The notes under the pieces were generated by a model, which saw only the letters and a list, made by a program, of their open reading frames with translations, was not told the DNA's origin and did no database searches. A DNA stretch of 16,587 bases. Origin: an uncultured Clostridia bacterium. GTDB taxonomy: Bacteria > Bacillota > Clostridia > Christensenellales > Aristaeellaceae. Below are positions 7,394 to 16,200 of the stretch, piece after piece (position 1 is the stretch's first letter; each line of letters opens with the position of its first letter). The position numbers and the translations under genes are program-made. Location: contig CAKTTM010000010.1 of assembly GCA_934615145.1 (NCBI GenBank), positions 1 to 16,587 on the forward strand, written 5' to 3'.

Positions 7394-9345
7394 TGCGCAA
7401 GTGTCTGGGTCTGCTGGCACTGCTGTGTCTATTGGCAGTGGGCGCCAGCGCCGAGGTGCATATCAGCGAGCTGATGGCCTCAAACGGCGTCTATGACAAG
7501 GGCCATGCCTGGGACTGGGTGGAGCTGCACAACGCGGATAGTGACAAGGCCGACCTGTTCGGCTGGACGCTCAGCGACAGGGAGGAGGGCGGCCCGGTAT
7601 TCACCTTCCCCCAGGGCAGCAGCCTGAAGGCAGGCGGCTACCTGCTGGTCTGGTGCCGGGGCGACGACAGCGGCAGCAAATCGGGCGGCCCCTATTACGC
7701 GCCCTTCAAGCTGGACAAGGGCGGCGAGAGCCTCTTCCTGCGCGACGCGCAGGGCGGACTGAGGCAAGCCCTGGCCTTCCCTGAGCAGTTTGGCAACATC
7801 AGCTATGGCTTAAAGAAAGAGCGCTACCTCTTCCTGCAAGGCGCCACGCCCGGCAAGGCCAACACCGCGCCCGGCTTTGAGGCGCGCGCCCAGGCGCCCC
7901 AGATGACGCCGGGCGGCTTTTATGAGGGGCAGGCGCAGGTGAGCCTCAGCGCGGATCCTGGCGCTACCATCCGCTACACGCTGGACGGCAGCGAGCCCAC
8001 GGACAAGTCAAAGGCCTATCAGCAGCCGCTGATATTCAAGAAAACCGCCGTACTGCGCGCCCGCGCCTTCCAGGAGGGTCTGCTGCCCTCTGAAAGCGTG
8101 GCCGCCAGCTACTTTGTGGACGATCCGCCCATCAGCCCGGTGGTGTCGCTGATCGGCAACAAGGATTATCTCTTTGACAAGCGCATCGGCGCCCTGGTCA
8201 AGGGCACGGGCAACGTACCCAACTACGACAAGGAGCTGGAGTACCCCATCCACATCGAATATTTTGATGCCGCGGGCCAGCGCCTGATCGCCCAGGAGGG
8301 CACTTTTACCGCGTCGGGCCACTCGGCGCGCGTCAACACGCAAAAGTCCATCGCGCTCTATGCCCGCGGCGCCTATGGGCCGGACATGTTCGACTTCAAC
8401 CCCTTCCCCGAGCGGCCCTACCGCGACTACAGGTCGCTGCTGCTGCGCTCGGCCAACTCCGACGCCAACTCCACCCGCCTGCGGGATCCTGTGATATCCT
8501 CCGCCGCCAAGGGCCTGGGCCTGCTGTACCAGGACGCATTGGCCATACAGGTCTATATCAATGGCGAGTACTGGGGGCATTATAACCTCAGGGAGAAGAT
8601 CAACAAGTACTTCGTCGCCGCCTGGGAGGGCGTGACCAAGGCCAGCGAGATCGACGCCATCGACATACTGGCCCGCACCGGCACGGACGACTATGTGCAA
8701 AACGGCTCCAACAAGGACTGGCTTGAGCTGATGGATTTCTGCCGCGTCAATGACCTTAATGTCCCTGCCAACCTGCAGCATGTGGCAGACAGGCTGGACA
8801 TCGATAATTTCTTTAGGCACAGCATCTTTGAGATGATCATCGGCAACTATGACATGACCAATGTGCGCATGTATAGGGTGCCCGGCGGCAAGTGGAAGTA
8901 CCTGCTCTTTGATGTGGAGGCCGGCTTCCTGGGCCTGGACAAGGAGCCGGTCAACTTCTACATCAAGTCAAAGACCGCCAAGCGCGCCATGTTTCAGCAT
9001 GTGCACCTGGCGGCGCTGCTGGAGGTGCCCACCATGCGCGAGCGCTTCCTGACGCTGTTTGCTGACATGCTGCAAAGCCAGTTCCTCTGGCCGGACATGG
9101 AGGCGCGCTTCCTGCATTGGGAGAACGCGCTGGAGCCGCTGCTGCCCCGCCACTTCGCCCGCTGGCCCAGGGGCCTCAACTACAAGGACTGGCGCGTCAA
9201 TGTTAACGCCGTCAAGTACTACGCCCGGCTGCGGCCGCTGAAGGTGATCGATCATATCTGCCAGGCCATGAAGGTAGGCAAGGCGGAGCGAGCGCAATAC
9301 TTTGGCCAGGTGGAGCAGCTGCTGACAGAAAACAACCGCAAATAG
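7393..9345 (+). CDS. Exported CotH-type kinase with lamin-tail and chitobiase-C-like domains
   Basis: A 650-residue protein. ATG 7393 overlaps the preceding TGA by one base, with AGGA at 7382-7385, so translation is coupled. Residues 1-20 are a signal peptide (cleavage near ASA-EV). Residues about 21-140 are a lamin-tail domain (ISELMASNG, WDWVELHN, LFGWTLSD). About 168-243 is a chitobiase/hexosaminidase C-terminal-like domain (TPGGFYEG, IRYTLDGSEPT, LRARAF). About 258-525 is the CotH kinase-like domain: QVYINGEYWGHYNLREKI, DIDNFFRHSIFEMIIGNYD, then KWKYLLFDVEAG. The last of these carries Asp507 and Glu509 where relatives often have Asp-x-Asp. B. subtilis CotH is an atypical kinase that phosphorylates spore-coat proteins; other exported relatives have unknown substrates. 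No lipobox or anchor is seen. A spore link is not shown by this window. Confidence 0.88.
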   Translation: MRKCLGLLALLCLLAVGASAEVHISELMASNGVYDKGHAWDWVELHNADSDKADLFGWTLSDREEGGPVFTFPQGSSLKAGGYLLVWCRGDDSGSKSGGPYYAPFKLDKGGESLFLRDAQGGLRQALAFPEQFGNISYGLKKERYLFLQGATPGKANTAPGFEARAQAPQMTPGGFYEGQAQVSLSADPGATIRYTLDGSEPTDKSKAYQQPLIFKKTAVLRARAFQEGLLPSESVAASYFVDDPPISPVVSLIGNKDYLFDKRIGALVKGTGNVPNYDKELEYPIHIEYFDAAGQRLIAQEGTFTASGHSARVNTQKSIALYARGAYGPDMFDFNPFPERPYRDYRSLLLRSANSDANSTRLRDPVISSAAKGLGLLYQDALAIQVYINGEYWGHYNLREKINKYFVAAWEGVTKASEIDAIDILARTGTDDYVQNGSNKDWLELMDFCRVNDLNVPANLQHVADRLDIDNFFRHSIFEMIIGNYDMTNVRMYRVPGGKWKYLLFDVEAGFLGLDKEPVNFYIKSKTAKRAMFQHVHLAALLEVPTMRERFLTLFADMLQSQFLWPDMEARFLHWENALEPLLPRHFARWPRGLNYKDWRVNVNAVKYYARLRPLKVIDHICQAMKVGKAERAQYFGQVEQLLTENNRK

Positions 9346-9369
9346 TCCGCCTGTCATCTGGCAAAAGAC

Positions 9370-9401
9370 ATCATCCCCTCCAACATCACGGAGGGGATGA
9401 T
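9370..9401. terminator. Bidirectional terminator between converging genes
   Basis: ATCATCCCCTCC (9370-9381) pairs perfectly with GGAGGGGATGAT (9390-9401) around an 8-nt loop. The minus-strand side has the better U tract (TGTCTTTTG), serving the phosphate transporter whose stop is at 9421. The plus side (TTCATAT) can serve the CotH operon, which ends at 9345. Confidence 0.85.
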
Positions 9402-9420
9402 TCATATGCCCGGCGGTGCT

Positions 9421-11199
9421 TCAGGTTTCTACCTTGTCCTCATCCAGCGCGCACTGCAGGTCGTAGGCCTGCGCGTACTGGTCGTACAGCGCCTGGAACT
9501 GCCTGCCGCTTTCCCCTTCGCGCAGATGCTTCTTGTACTCGTGGGTGTCCTCGTCGCCCCCGCTGTACATCTCGATGACATTGGCGGCGATGTTGGAGCA
9601 GTGGTCGCTCACCCGCTCCAGGTTGTTGAGCAGGTCGGAGAGCACAAAGCCAAGCTCCAGCGTGCACTCGCCCTTCTGAAGGCGGCGCACATGGCCTTCC
9701 TTGATGTTGTCACGCAGCAGGTCGATGACCTCTTCCATCGGCTCCACATGCCGGGCCAGCTGCGTATCCCCCTGGACCAGCGCCTCCACCGTCATGCGCA
9801 GCACGTCGCGCACGGCGCGGCGCATCACGGCCAATTGGCTCTGCGCCTCGCTTGAGAAGGCCAGGCCCTTGTCATAGACTTCCTGCGCGCTCTCGCCCAG
9901 GTTGACGGCGTGGTCGCTGATGCGCTCCAGATCGCCGATGATGTGCAGCAGCTTGGCCACCAGGCGGCTCTCCCCCTGCGACAGCCCCTGCGCGCTGGCC
10001 TTGACCAGGTAGGCGCCCAGCGCGTCCTCATATTGATCCACCCGGCTCTCGCCCTGATTGACCAGATCCATCACCTTGGGGTCAAACTGGCTCAGCAGGC
10101 CATCGCCCAGCTCCAGCGCCTTTTGCGCCTCCAGGCCCATGTTGCCGGCCTGGCGCCTGCACTGCTCAATGGCGACGGCGGGGTTGATCAGCAGGCGCTC
10201 GTCCAGCATGACCACCCGCTCCCCCCTGCTGTCATCGCGGATGACGGCTGTGGCCAGACGCTCCAGCCAACCCATGAAGGGAAAGAGCATCAGCGTGGTC
10301 AGTATGTTGAAGATGGTGTGGAAGGCCGCGATGTAGAAGGCGTTGATCGGCTGGCTGATGAAGGCAAAGCCCACCACCGCCTCCACGCTGTAAAAGATGG
10401 CCAGGCACACAACGGTGCCGATGAGGTTGAAGAACAGATGCGCCGCCGCCACCCGCTTGGCGCCACGGTTGGCGCCGATGGATGACAAGATGGCGGTGAT
10501 GCAGGTGCCAATGTTTTGCCCCATGATGATGGGGATGGCAGCGCCAAAGGTCAGCCCACCTGTATGGGCGATGGCCTGCAGGATGCCCACGGAGGCCGAG
10601 GAGCTCTGGATAATCGCCGTCACCACCGCGCCCACCAGCACGCCAAAGAGGGGATTAGAGAACATCAGCAGCAGGCTGGTGAAGTTGGGGTCATTGGCCA
10701 GGCCGGAGACCGCATCGCTCATGCTCTCCATGCCAAACATCAGCACCGCGAAGCCCAGCAGGATGTGCGCGGTGTCCCGCTGCTTGCGCACCGCCAGCAG
10801 CAGGATGATGCCCACAAAGGCCAGGATGGGCGAGAAAGTAGAGGGCTTGAGCAGCGTCATCCAGAAGTTGTTGCTCTGTATGCCCGTCAGCGACAGTATC
10901 CAGGCGGTGATGGTGGTGCCGATGTTGGCGCCCATCACCACGCCGATGGCCTGGCGCAGCTGCATGATGCCAGAGTTGACAAAGCCCACCACCATGACCG
11001 TGGTAGCCGATGAGCTCTGTATCACCGCCGTCACGCCTGCGCCCAGCAGCACCGCCTTGAGCGGTGAGCGCGTCAGCTGCTCCAGGATGGGCTTGAGCCG
11101 CTTGCCGGCCCGCTTCTCCAGCGCATCGCCCATCAGGCTCATGCCAAACAAAAAGAGCGCCAGCCCGCCCATCAGTTGAAAGATGTCATAGATGCTCAC
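9421..11199 (-). CDS. Na+/phosphate cotransporter with PhoU-like C-terminal domain
   Basis: A 592-residue inner membrane protein of the NptA/YjbB type that couples Na+ to inorganic phosphate transport. I place the start at GTG 11199 because GGAGG (11205-11209) lies 5 nt upstream; the frame stays open further but enters the promoter. The two Na/Pi repeats carry the hallmark pairs QSSSATT (61-67) with GANIGTT (90-96), and QSSSAS (198-203) with GQNIGTC (227-233), in a hydrophobic region of about 310 residues. Residues about 350-570 are helical and PhoU-like (LLHIIGDLERISDHAVNLGE, NNLERVSDHCSNIA). That region in relatives is thought to sense or regulate phosphate. It is monocistronic, with its own promoter and terminator. 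Nothing looks damaged. Confidence 0.95.
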   Translation of the reverse strand: MSIYDIFQLMGGLALFLFGMSLMGDALEKRAGKRLKPILEQLTRSPLKAVLLGAGVTAVIQSSSATTVMVVGFVNSGIMQLRQAIGVVMGANIGTTITAWILSLTGIQSNNFWMTLLKPSTFSPILAFVGIILLLAVRKQRDTAHILLGFAVLMFGMESMSDAVSGLANDPNFTSLLLMFSNPLFGVLVGAVVTAIIQSSSASVGILQAIAHTGGLTFGAAIPIIMGQNIGTCITAILSSIGANRGAKRVAAAHLFFNLIGTVVCLAIFYSVEAVVGFAFISQPINAFYIAAFHTIFNILTTLMLFPFMGWLERLATAVIRDDSRGERVVMLDERLLINPAVAIEQCRRQAGNMGLEAQKALELGDGLLSQFDPKVMDLVNQGESRVDQYEDALGAYLVKASAQGLSQGESRLVAKLLHIIGDLERISDHAVNLGESAQEVYDKGLAFSSEAQSQLAVMRRAVRDVLRMTVEALVQGDTQLARHVEPMEEVIDLLRDNIKEGHVRRLQKGECTLELGFVLSDLLNNLERVSDHCSNIAANVIEMYSGGDEDTHEYKKHLREGESGRQFQALYDQYAQAYDLQCALDEDKVET

Positions 11200-11245
11200 A
11201 AGCGCCTCCAGCAGTCTGCCCTCCCGGGCGGAATCGTCCCGCGCC

Positions 11246-11274
11246 AGTGTAGCCGATTGTAAAATCTGTGTCAA
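11246..11274 (-). promoter_or_regulatory. Promoter of the phosphate transporter, with Pho-box-like repeats
   Basis: On the minus strand, TTGACA (11269-11274), a 17-nt spacer, then TACACT (11246-11251). TTTACA inside the spacer starts 11 nt after TTGACA, matching the spacing of PhoP half-sites in Bacillus (TTNACA-type repeats 11 bp apart). Another TTGACA lies at 11286-11291. The promoter call is solid; PhoP control is only suggested. Confidence 0.7.
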
Positions 11275-11313
11275 ATCTGTACGCCTGTCAAAGTCCAATC
11301 GATGGCGCGAAAA

Positions 11314-11337
11314 AGCCCGCAGTTGTGGCTGCGGGCT
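11314..11337 (-). terminator. Intrinsic terminator after the substrate-binding protein gene
   Basis: On the minus strand AGCCCGCAG, a 6-nt loop and CTGCGGGCT form a perfect 9-bp stem followed by TTTT. It lies 15 nt past the stop at 11353 and upstream of the phosphate transporter promoter, so it closes the long minus-strand unit that enters from the right edge. Confidence 0.92.
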
Positions 11338-11352
11338 TGATTGGGATGGTGG

Positions 11353-13172
11353 TCAGCGCCAGCGGGCGTAGAGGATGGCCTGCGCCCAGCTGTAGTGCTG
11401 CTCTGGGTGGTAGTCCAGCAGATCCATGGTGAAGGCGTCATAGTAGGTGTTGGAGTACAGCGGCAGCATGGGCAACTGAGCCACAAAGCACTGCTGGAAG
11501 CGCTGCCATTTGAGCCCATAGCTCTCGCTGTCATGGGGCTGTGTGCGGCGCATATCTAGGCTGAGATCCATCAGCTGCTCATCCGGCAGACCAAAGAGGC
11601 CAAGCTGCGGCTGATCTGCCTCCCCGGGCAGGGACAGGATCTGCGCTGCCGGATCAAAGACCATGCCTAAGTTGGAGCCCAGGAAGAGCAGGTCGTACTC
11701 TCGGACTTCTTGACGATAGTATTGCGCAAACAGCTGCTGGGCATCCAGCTCATCAACCTGCAGCTGCGCACCGGCGCGCTTTAGTTGGGCGCTCATATGC
11801 TGCGCCACGCTTTGGGCCACCGGATTATCCCGTGTGATGCCCAGCGTCAGCGTCAAGGGGATCAACTGATCACCATCCAGACGATAGCGCTGCTGGCCGC
11901 GGGCTGACCTCAATTGCTTGCCTGCCTGATCATAGGCCCAGCCATCGGCCACCAGCAAGGCCTCGGCCTTGCCCATGTCTAGCGGGTATAGGTGCAGCAA
12001 CTGGCGCAACGCATCCTGCTGGCCCAGGGCCTGTGCCTGGGCCAGGCCATAGTAGCCGTAGACAGGCTTGCCGTTGCTGCGCAGCCCCTCCTCGATGATC
12101 CGCGGCCGGTTGACCAGGTGGGCCAGCGCCTGACGCAGGCGCAGCGAGGCGGTCGGCCCCTGATTATTCTCAAAGCTGATGAAGGCCAGGCCCCGGCGAT
12201 CGTAGGCCTGCACCTGCAGGCGCTTTCCCCCAGCCAGACGCCTGGCGTGAGCAATGGCCTCGTGCCAGGTCAGCTTGTTGATCAGGTCAAGCTCGCCATC
12301 GCGCAGGCTGCCGATCATCTGCTCCCGCCTGGCCTCCATCAGCCGGATGCGGGCGATGTTGGGCCGCTGGCCCCTGTGATCGCCCTTGAAGTAGGGGTTA
12401 AGCTCTAATCGAAGCTCGACCGACAGCGCGTCATGGCTCAGCAGCCGATATGGCCCAGCGCTCACCGTCGGGTGGCTCACATAGCCTTGCGGGCCAAACA
12501 GAGCGCTCTCCAAGGCCTGGCTGTCAATGGCCTGTGCAAAGCGCAGGCCGTCCGCGTCAGAGATCAGCTCATTGTCCGGCATCAGCAGCTTGATGGGGTA
12601 GGGCAACAGGTCGATGAAGCTCAGCTCATAGTAATAGGGCAGATAGGCCGCATCAATGGTCAAGGCCAGGCGGTGATCGTCCAGCAGCCTGACACCCTGC
12701 CAGGACACAGTCTGTCCGGTCGCATAGGCCTCATGGCCCAACAGATGCGCAAAGCCATTGTTTACCATTGGCTTGAGCGTGGCTGTCTGCGGGCTCTCCA
12801 GCAGCAGCAGGCTGCCAACATAGTCCTGCGCGGTGATGGGGCTGCCGTCTGAGAACTTCAGGTCGTCCCACAAGGTCAGGGTATAGGTGACATTGCCCTG
12901 ATCATCCACCTCACGCTGGTGATGGCGCACCACGCTGGGTTGATGATCTGCTGATCCTCCGCCAGGTAGGCCACGGTGCCCAGGCCGTGCAGCAGGGCGC
13001 GCACATCAATGTCGGATGTGTTATTGCTCAAGCGGTCGCTGAGGAACATACCGCTGACCTTGGTCGGATTGGCGACCACCAGTTCACGGCCTTGTGTCTG
13101 CGCGGCTTGTCCGTATCCAATCGCGCAGACCAGCATCAGCGCCAACAGGCAGGCGGTCAGTTTCTTTTGCAT
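11353..13172 (-). pseudogene. Family 5 ABC substrate-binding protein, split by a one-base frameshift
   Basis: Extracellular solute-binding protein of the peptide/nickel (SBP_bac_5) family, about 605 residues if restored. ATG 13172 has GAGGAA (13181-13186, 8-nt spacer). Residues 1-24 are a signal peptide. The first frame reads to LAEDQQIINP and then breaks at about 12937-12939; the next frame carries on with SVVRHHQREVDDQGNVTY. Restoring one C on the minus strand (CCC to CCCC) joins them. The rest shows family features: LWDDLKFSDGSPITAQDYV, SAGPYRL, RLRQALAHLVNRPRII and AQLPMLPLYSN. I see no lipobox at the cleavage site and no permease or ATPase gene. There is no slippery heptamer at the break, so programmed shifting is unlikely. 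It is either a true pseudogene or a sequencing error; the reading frame is otherwise well kept. Confidence 0.85.
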
Positions 13173-13200
13173 GCTTTTGCTTCCTCTTCGTGTCGGACCG

Positions 13201-13220
13201 GCCGGAGCATAAGCCCCGGC
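13201..13220. other. Hairpin between surface-protein and binding-protein genes
   Basis: GCCGGAGC (13201-13208) and GCCCCGGC (13213-13220) form an 8-bp stem (one G-U pair in minus-strand RNA) around a 4-nt loop. There is no U tract, so it is more likely a processing or partial-attenuation site than a terminator. The whole gap is 56 nt and I see no promoter in it, so the two genes are probably cotranscribed. Confidence 0.45.
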
Positions 13221-13228
13221 ACGGCCTG

Positions 13229-16200
13229 TTATTCAACGGTGTCGCCAACGTGGTAGTGCGCGGGGCCGAGGGTAGGCCTGGGGCGATGCAGCTTGACGAT
13301 CAGCTGGCCCTCTGTCTGGCCGGCGCCCAGTGTCAGCGCCTGTGGCAGCACCACGAGGTAGGTGCCCGCGCCCTCAATGCTGACTCGGTAGCTGCCCGCG
13401 GGCAGATCGCCTACCGGCAGCAGGTTGGCCATGCCAGGCTTCACCTCATAGGGCTGACCCTCCGCGGGCAGGCCCTGCCAAACAGGCGCAGGATGAAGCT
13501 GGTGTTGAGGCTTATCTCCTGCCCCTTCTCGTCGTAGACCAGCACGCCCAGCTTCAGTGTGTAGCGGGGGGCGATCTCCTGGAAGATGGTCTTGAGCTCG
13601 CCTTCCTTCTCTGTGACTGTCAGCGTCACGGGCTTAGGCAGCGTGATGATGTAATTCGGATGGTTAGCCTCGATGCTGTACTCGCCGTAGGGCAAGCCTT
13701 CCAGCACCGGGAAGGGCTGACCGATGGCGATGACAACGTCCTGGCTGTAGCCGTCCGGGCCCTTGACTGTGACTGTCACCTTGCGGCCGGCGGGCACGGG
13801 ATCGCCATCAGCGTCCAGCACCTCGGCGCTGATGGTCAGCTTACCATCCTTGCGCTCTTGGAAGATGGTCTTGAGCTCGCCTTCCTTGTCGCTGATCGAC
13901 AGCGTCACGGGTTTGGGCAACATAATGATGTAATTGGGATCATCCGCCTCGATGCTGTACTCGCCGTAAGTCAGGCCTTCCAGCACCGGGAAGGGCTCGC
14001 CGATGGTGATGACCACATCCTGACTGTAGCCGTCCGGGCCCTTGACTGTGACCGTCACCTTGCGGCCGGCGGGCACGGGATCGCCATCGGCATCCAGCAC
14101 CTCGGCGCTGACGGTCGGCTTGCCCAGTGGCTTTTCCTTCATGATGATGCTGATGGCGCCGGTCCTGTGTTCAACGTCCAGCGTCACCGCGGGATCGATG
14201 CTGATCTCATAGTCTTGCTGCAGCAGGGCCATCTGAGCCAGGCTCACGGCATAGCTGCCATAGATCAGAGCGCTGTGCTGTGTGAGCACGCCATTGGTCA
14301 GCGTTTCGACATCGGAGCGACCGGCGAAGCTGGGGCCGCTGGTCCAGATGGTAAAGCTGCGGTCGTCCTCAATCACATTACCTTGCGCGTCATAGACTAC
14401 CAGCTTCACGCCCAGCTGGCCCCTGGCTCTTTCCGTGTTGGTGATGGTGATCAGGCCCTGCTTGTTGTGCGTATGCAGGCTCACAGGCTCTGAAATGGTC
14501 GTATAGTAATTGGCGCTGTAGTCGTCCTCGATAACGGCATAATTGCCATAGGCGATGCCATCCCCCTCGATGGGCAGGTGTACGCGCTGGCCGCCCTTGA
14601 GGGACAGGCGATAGCCCTCCGGGCCAAAGGCCGGCCCTGTGATGGTCACATTGAAGCGACGTTGATCGGTATCGGGGATCAGATTGCCCAGGTTATCCAG
14701 CAGCAGCTTTTCAACGACCAGCTGGCCCAGGGCCTTCTCAGTGTTGATGACTTGCGCTTCCCGATGCAGCTGTGTCAATCCGCTGTCCTTGTCATAGCCG
14801 ATGACAATGGGCGCTGGATCGGTGATGATGTAGTCATCCAGATCATAGCCTTCCCCTGCCAGCTCCTTGACAGTGTAGGTGCCCAGCTGCAGGTTGCGCA
14901 GCGTGATCTGCTCGCCATCGGCCGGCAGCTTCAGGACTCTCCCGTCCTGGTAGGCGCCCGGCCCCCTCACTTCCACCTCAAAGGGCTCTTGGTCGGGGTT
15001 GCTGGCGTCGGATCCACCTGAGGTATTGATGATCCGCTTGCTAAGCACCAGCTGGCCAATGGCCAATTCCTGGTTGGTGATGTACACATCCTGCCGGTAC
15101 TTGTGATGCGCTCCCTCCTCCAGGGTGAGGATGAACTCGCTGTAGTCGCCCTGCGGCTGGCCATCTTCGCTCAGGCTGTAGCCGGTGCTGTAGGCACCTG
15201 TGCTGTCCAGCTCGATGACGGTGTACTTGCCAAAGGCAAGCCCGGTGATGGTGGTCTGCTTGCCGGCCTCCACCTGGTGTATCTGGCTATAGCCATGCTG
15301 CTGGCTGGCTACCAGCACGCTGAACTTGCGCCCGTCTTCGATTTCATTGCCGTCCGCGTCCAGCACGGTCTTGTGCAGCGTGATCTCACCTGCGTCCTTC
15401 TCCTGGTTGGTCAGCCGCGTTTCGCCCGTCTGCTGGCGCGCATGAAGCGTGACATAGAAGGGCTCGGGCATGGTGTACAGGTCTGAGACCATCCTGCGGC
15501 CCATCAGCTCGCCGTCCACCATTTGGCCTGGGAATACGACAGTATCCACCTCGCTGATGCGGTACTTGCCCAGCGGCATCCCGTCCAGCAGGACGCCCGT
15601 GGTGTTACTGTTCACTTCCACCTTGCCATCCGGCGATGCGTCTGACACATAGGCCGGGTAATCTGCCTCTTCCATCCCAGGATAGATGGGGCCCTCCACC
15701 AGGAAGGTAAAGACGCGCTCATCGATTGTCTCCACAGCAGGGTCATCGGGGTACTCCTGATTGATGATGCTCAGGCCCTTGCTGTTCTCGCCCATCTTGA
15801 TCAGCCTAAGTTGGCCCACGGGCTTTTCCTTGTTGCTGACGATAATGAGGCCCTTGTTTTCGCCCTCGCCAAGGGTGACGCGGTCTTGCGCCAGATAGGC
15901 GCCAGGCTGGTCGGGGTCAGGCACTTGGTAGACAGGCGTCTCGTAGACCGTTGGGTCCACGTCATCCTCAAGCACCACATACTCGCCATAGGCCAGACCG
16001 GTCAGGGTCTGGCCTTCGCCAGCCTTGAGCGTCACGGTCTGGCGATAACCATAGGGGCCGATGACAAACAGGGTAAACTGGCGGTCCGCAACCGGGTCAG
16101 CATAGCCTTCTTGGCCATAGAGCCTGCCCCTGGCATCCCGCAGATGCTTTTCAAGCCTCAGTTCGCCAGTGCGCTGGGCCTCCTTCAGGAAGCTATTGGT

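Noticed and set aside
11200..11298. N-terminal extension of the phosphate transporter to ATG 11298
   Set aside because: The extension runs over the promoter and is not hydrophobic; GTG 11199 has GGAGG at ideal spacing and begins the family's usual first membrane helix.
12930..12945. Programmed -1 frameshift in the substrate-binding protein gene
   Set aside because: No X-XXY-YYZ slippery heptamer is present at the break (nor at the second break near 13478), and such genes are not known to use recoding.
13581..14124. Repeats considered as a possible CRISPR array or mobile element
   Set aside because: The 279-bp period is in frame with a coding sequence and matches one protein domain; there are no short repeat-spacer units.
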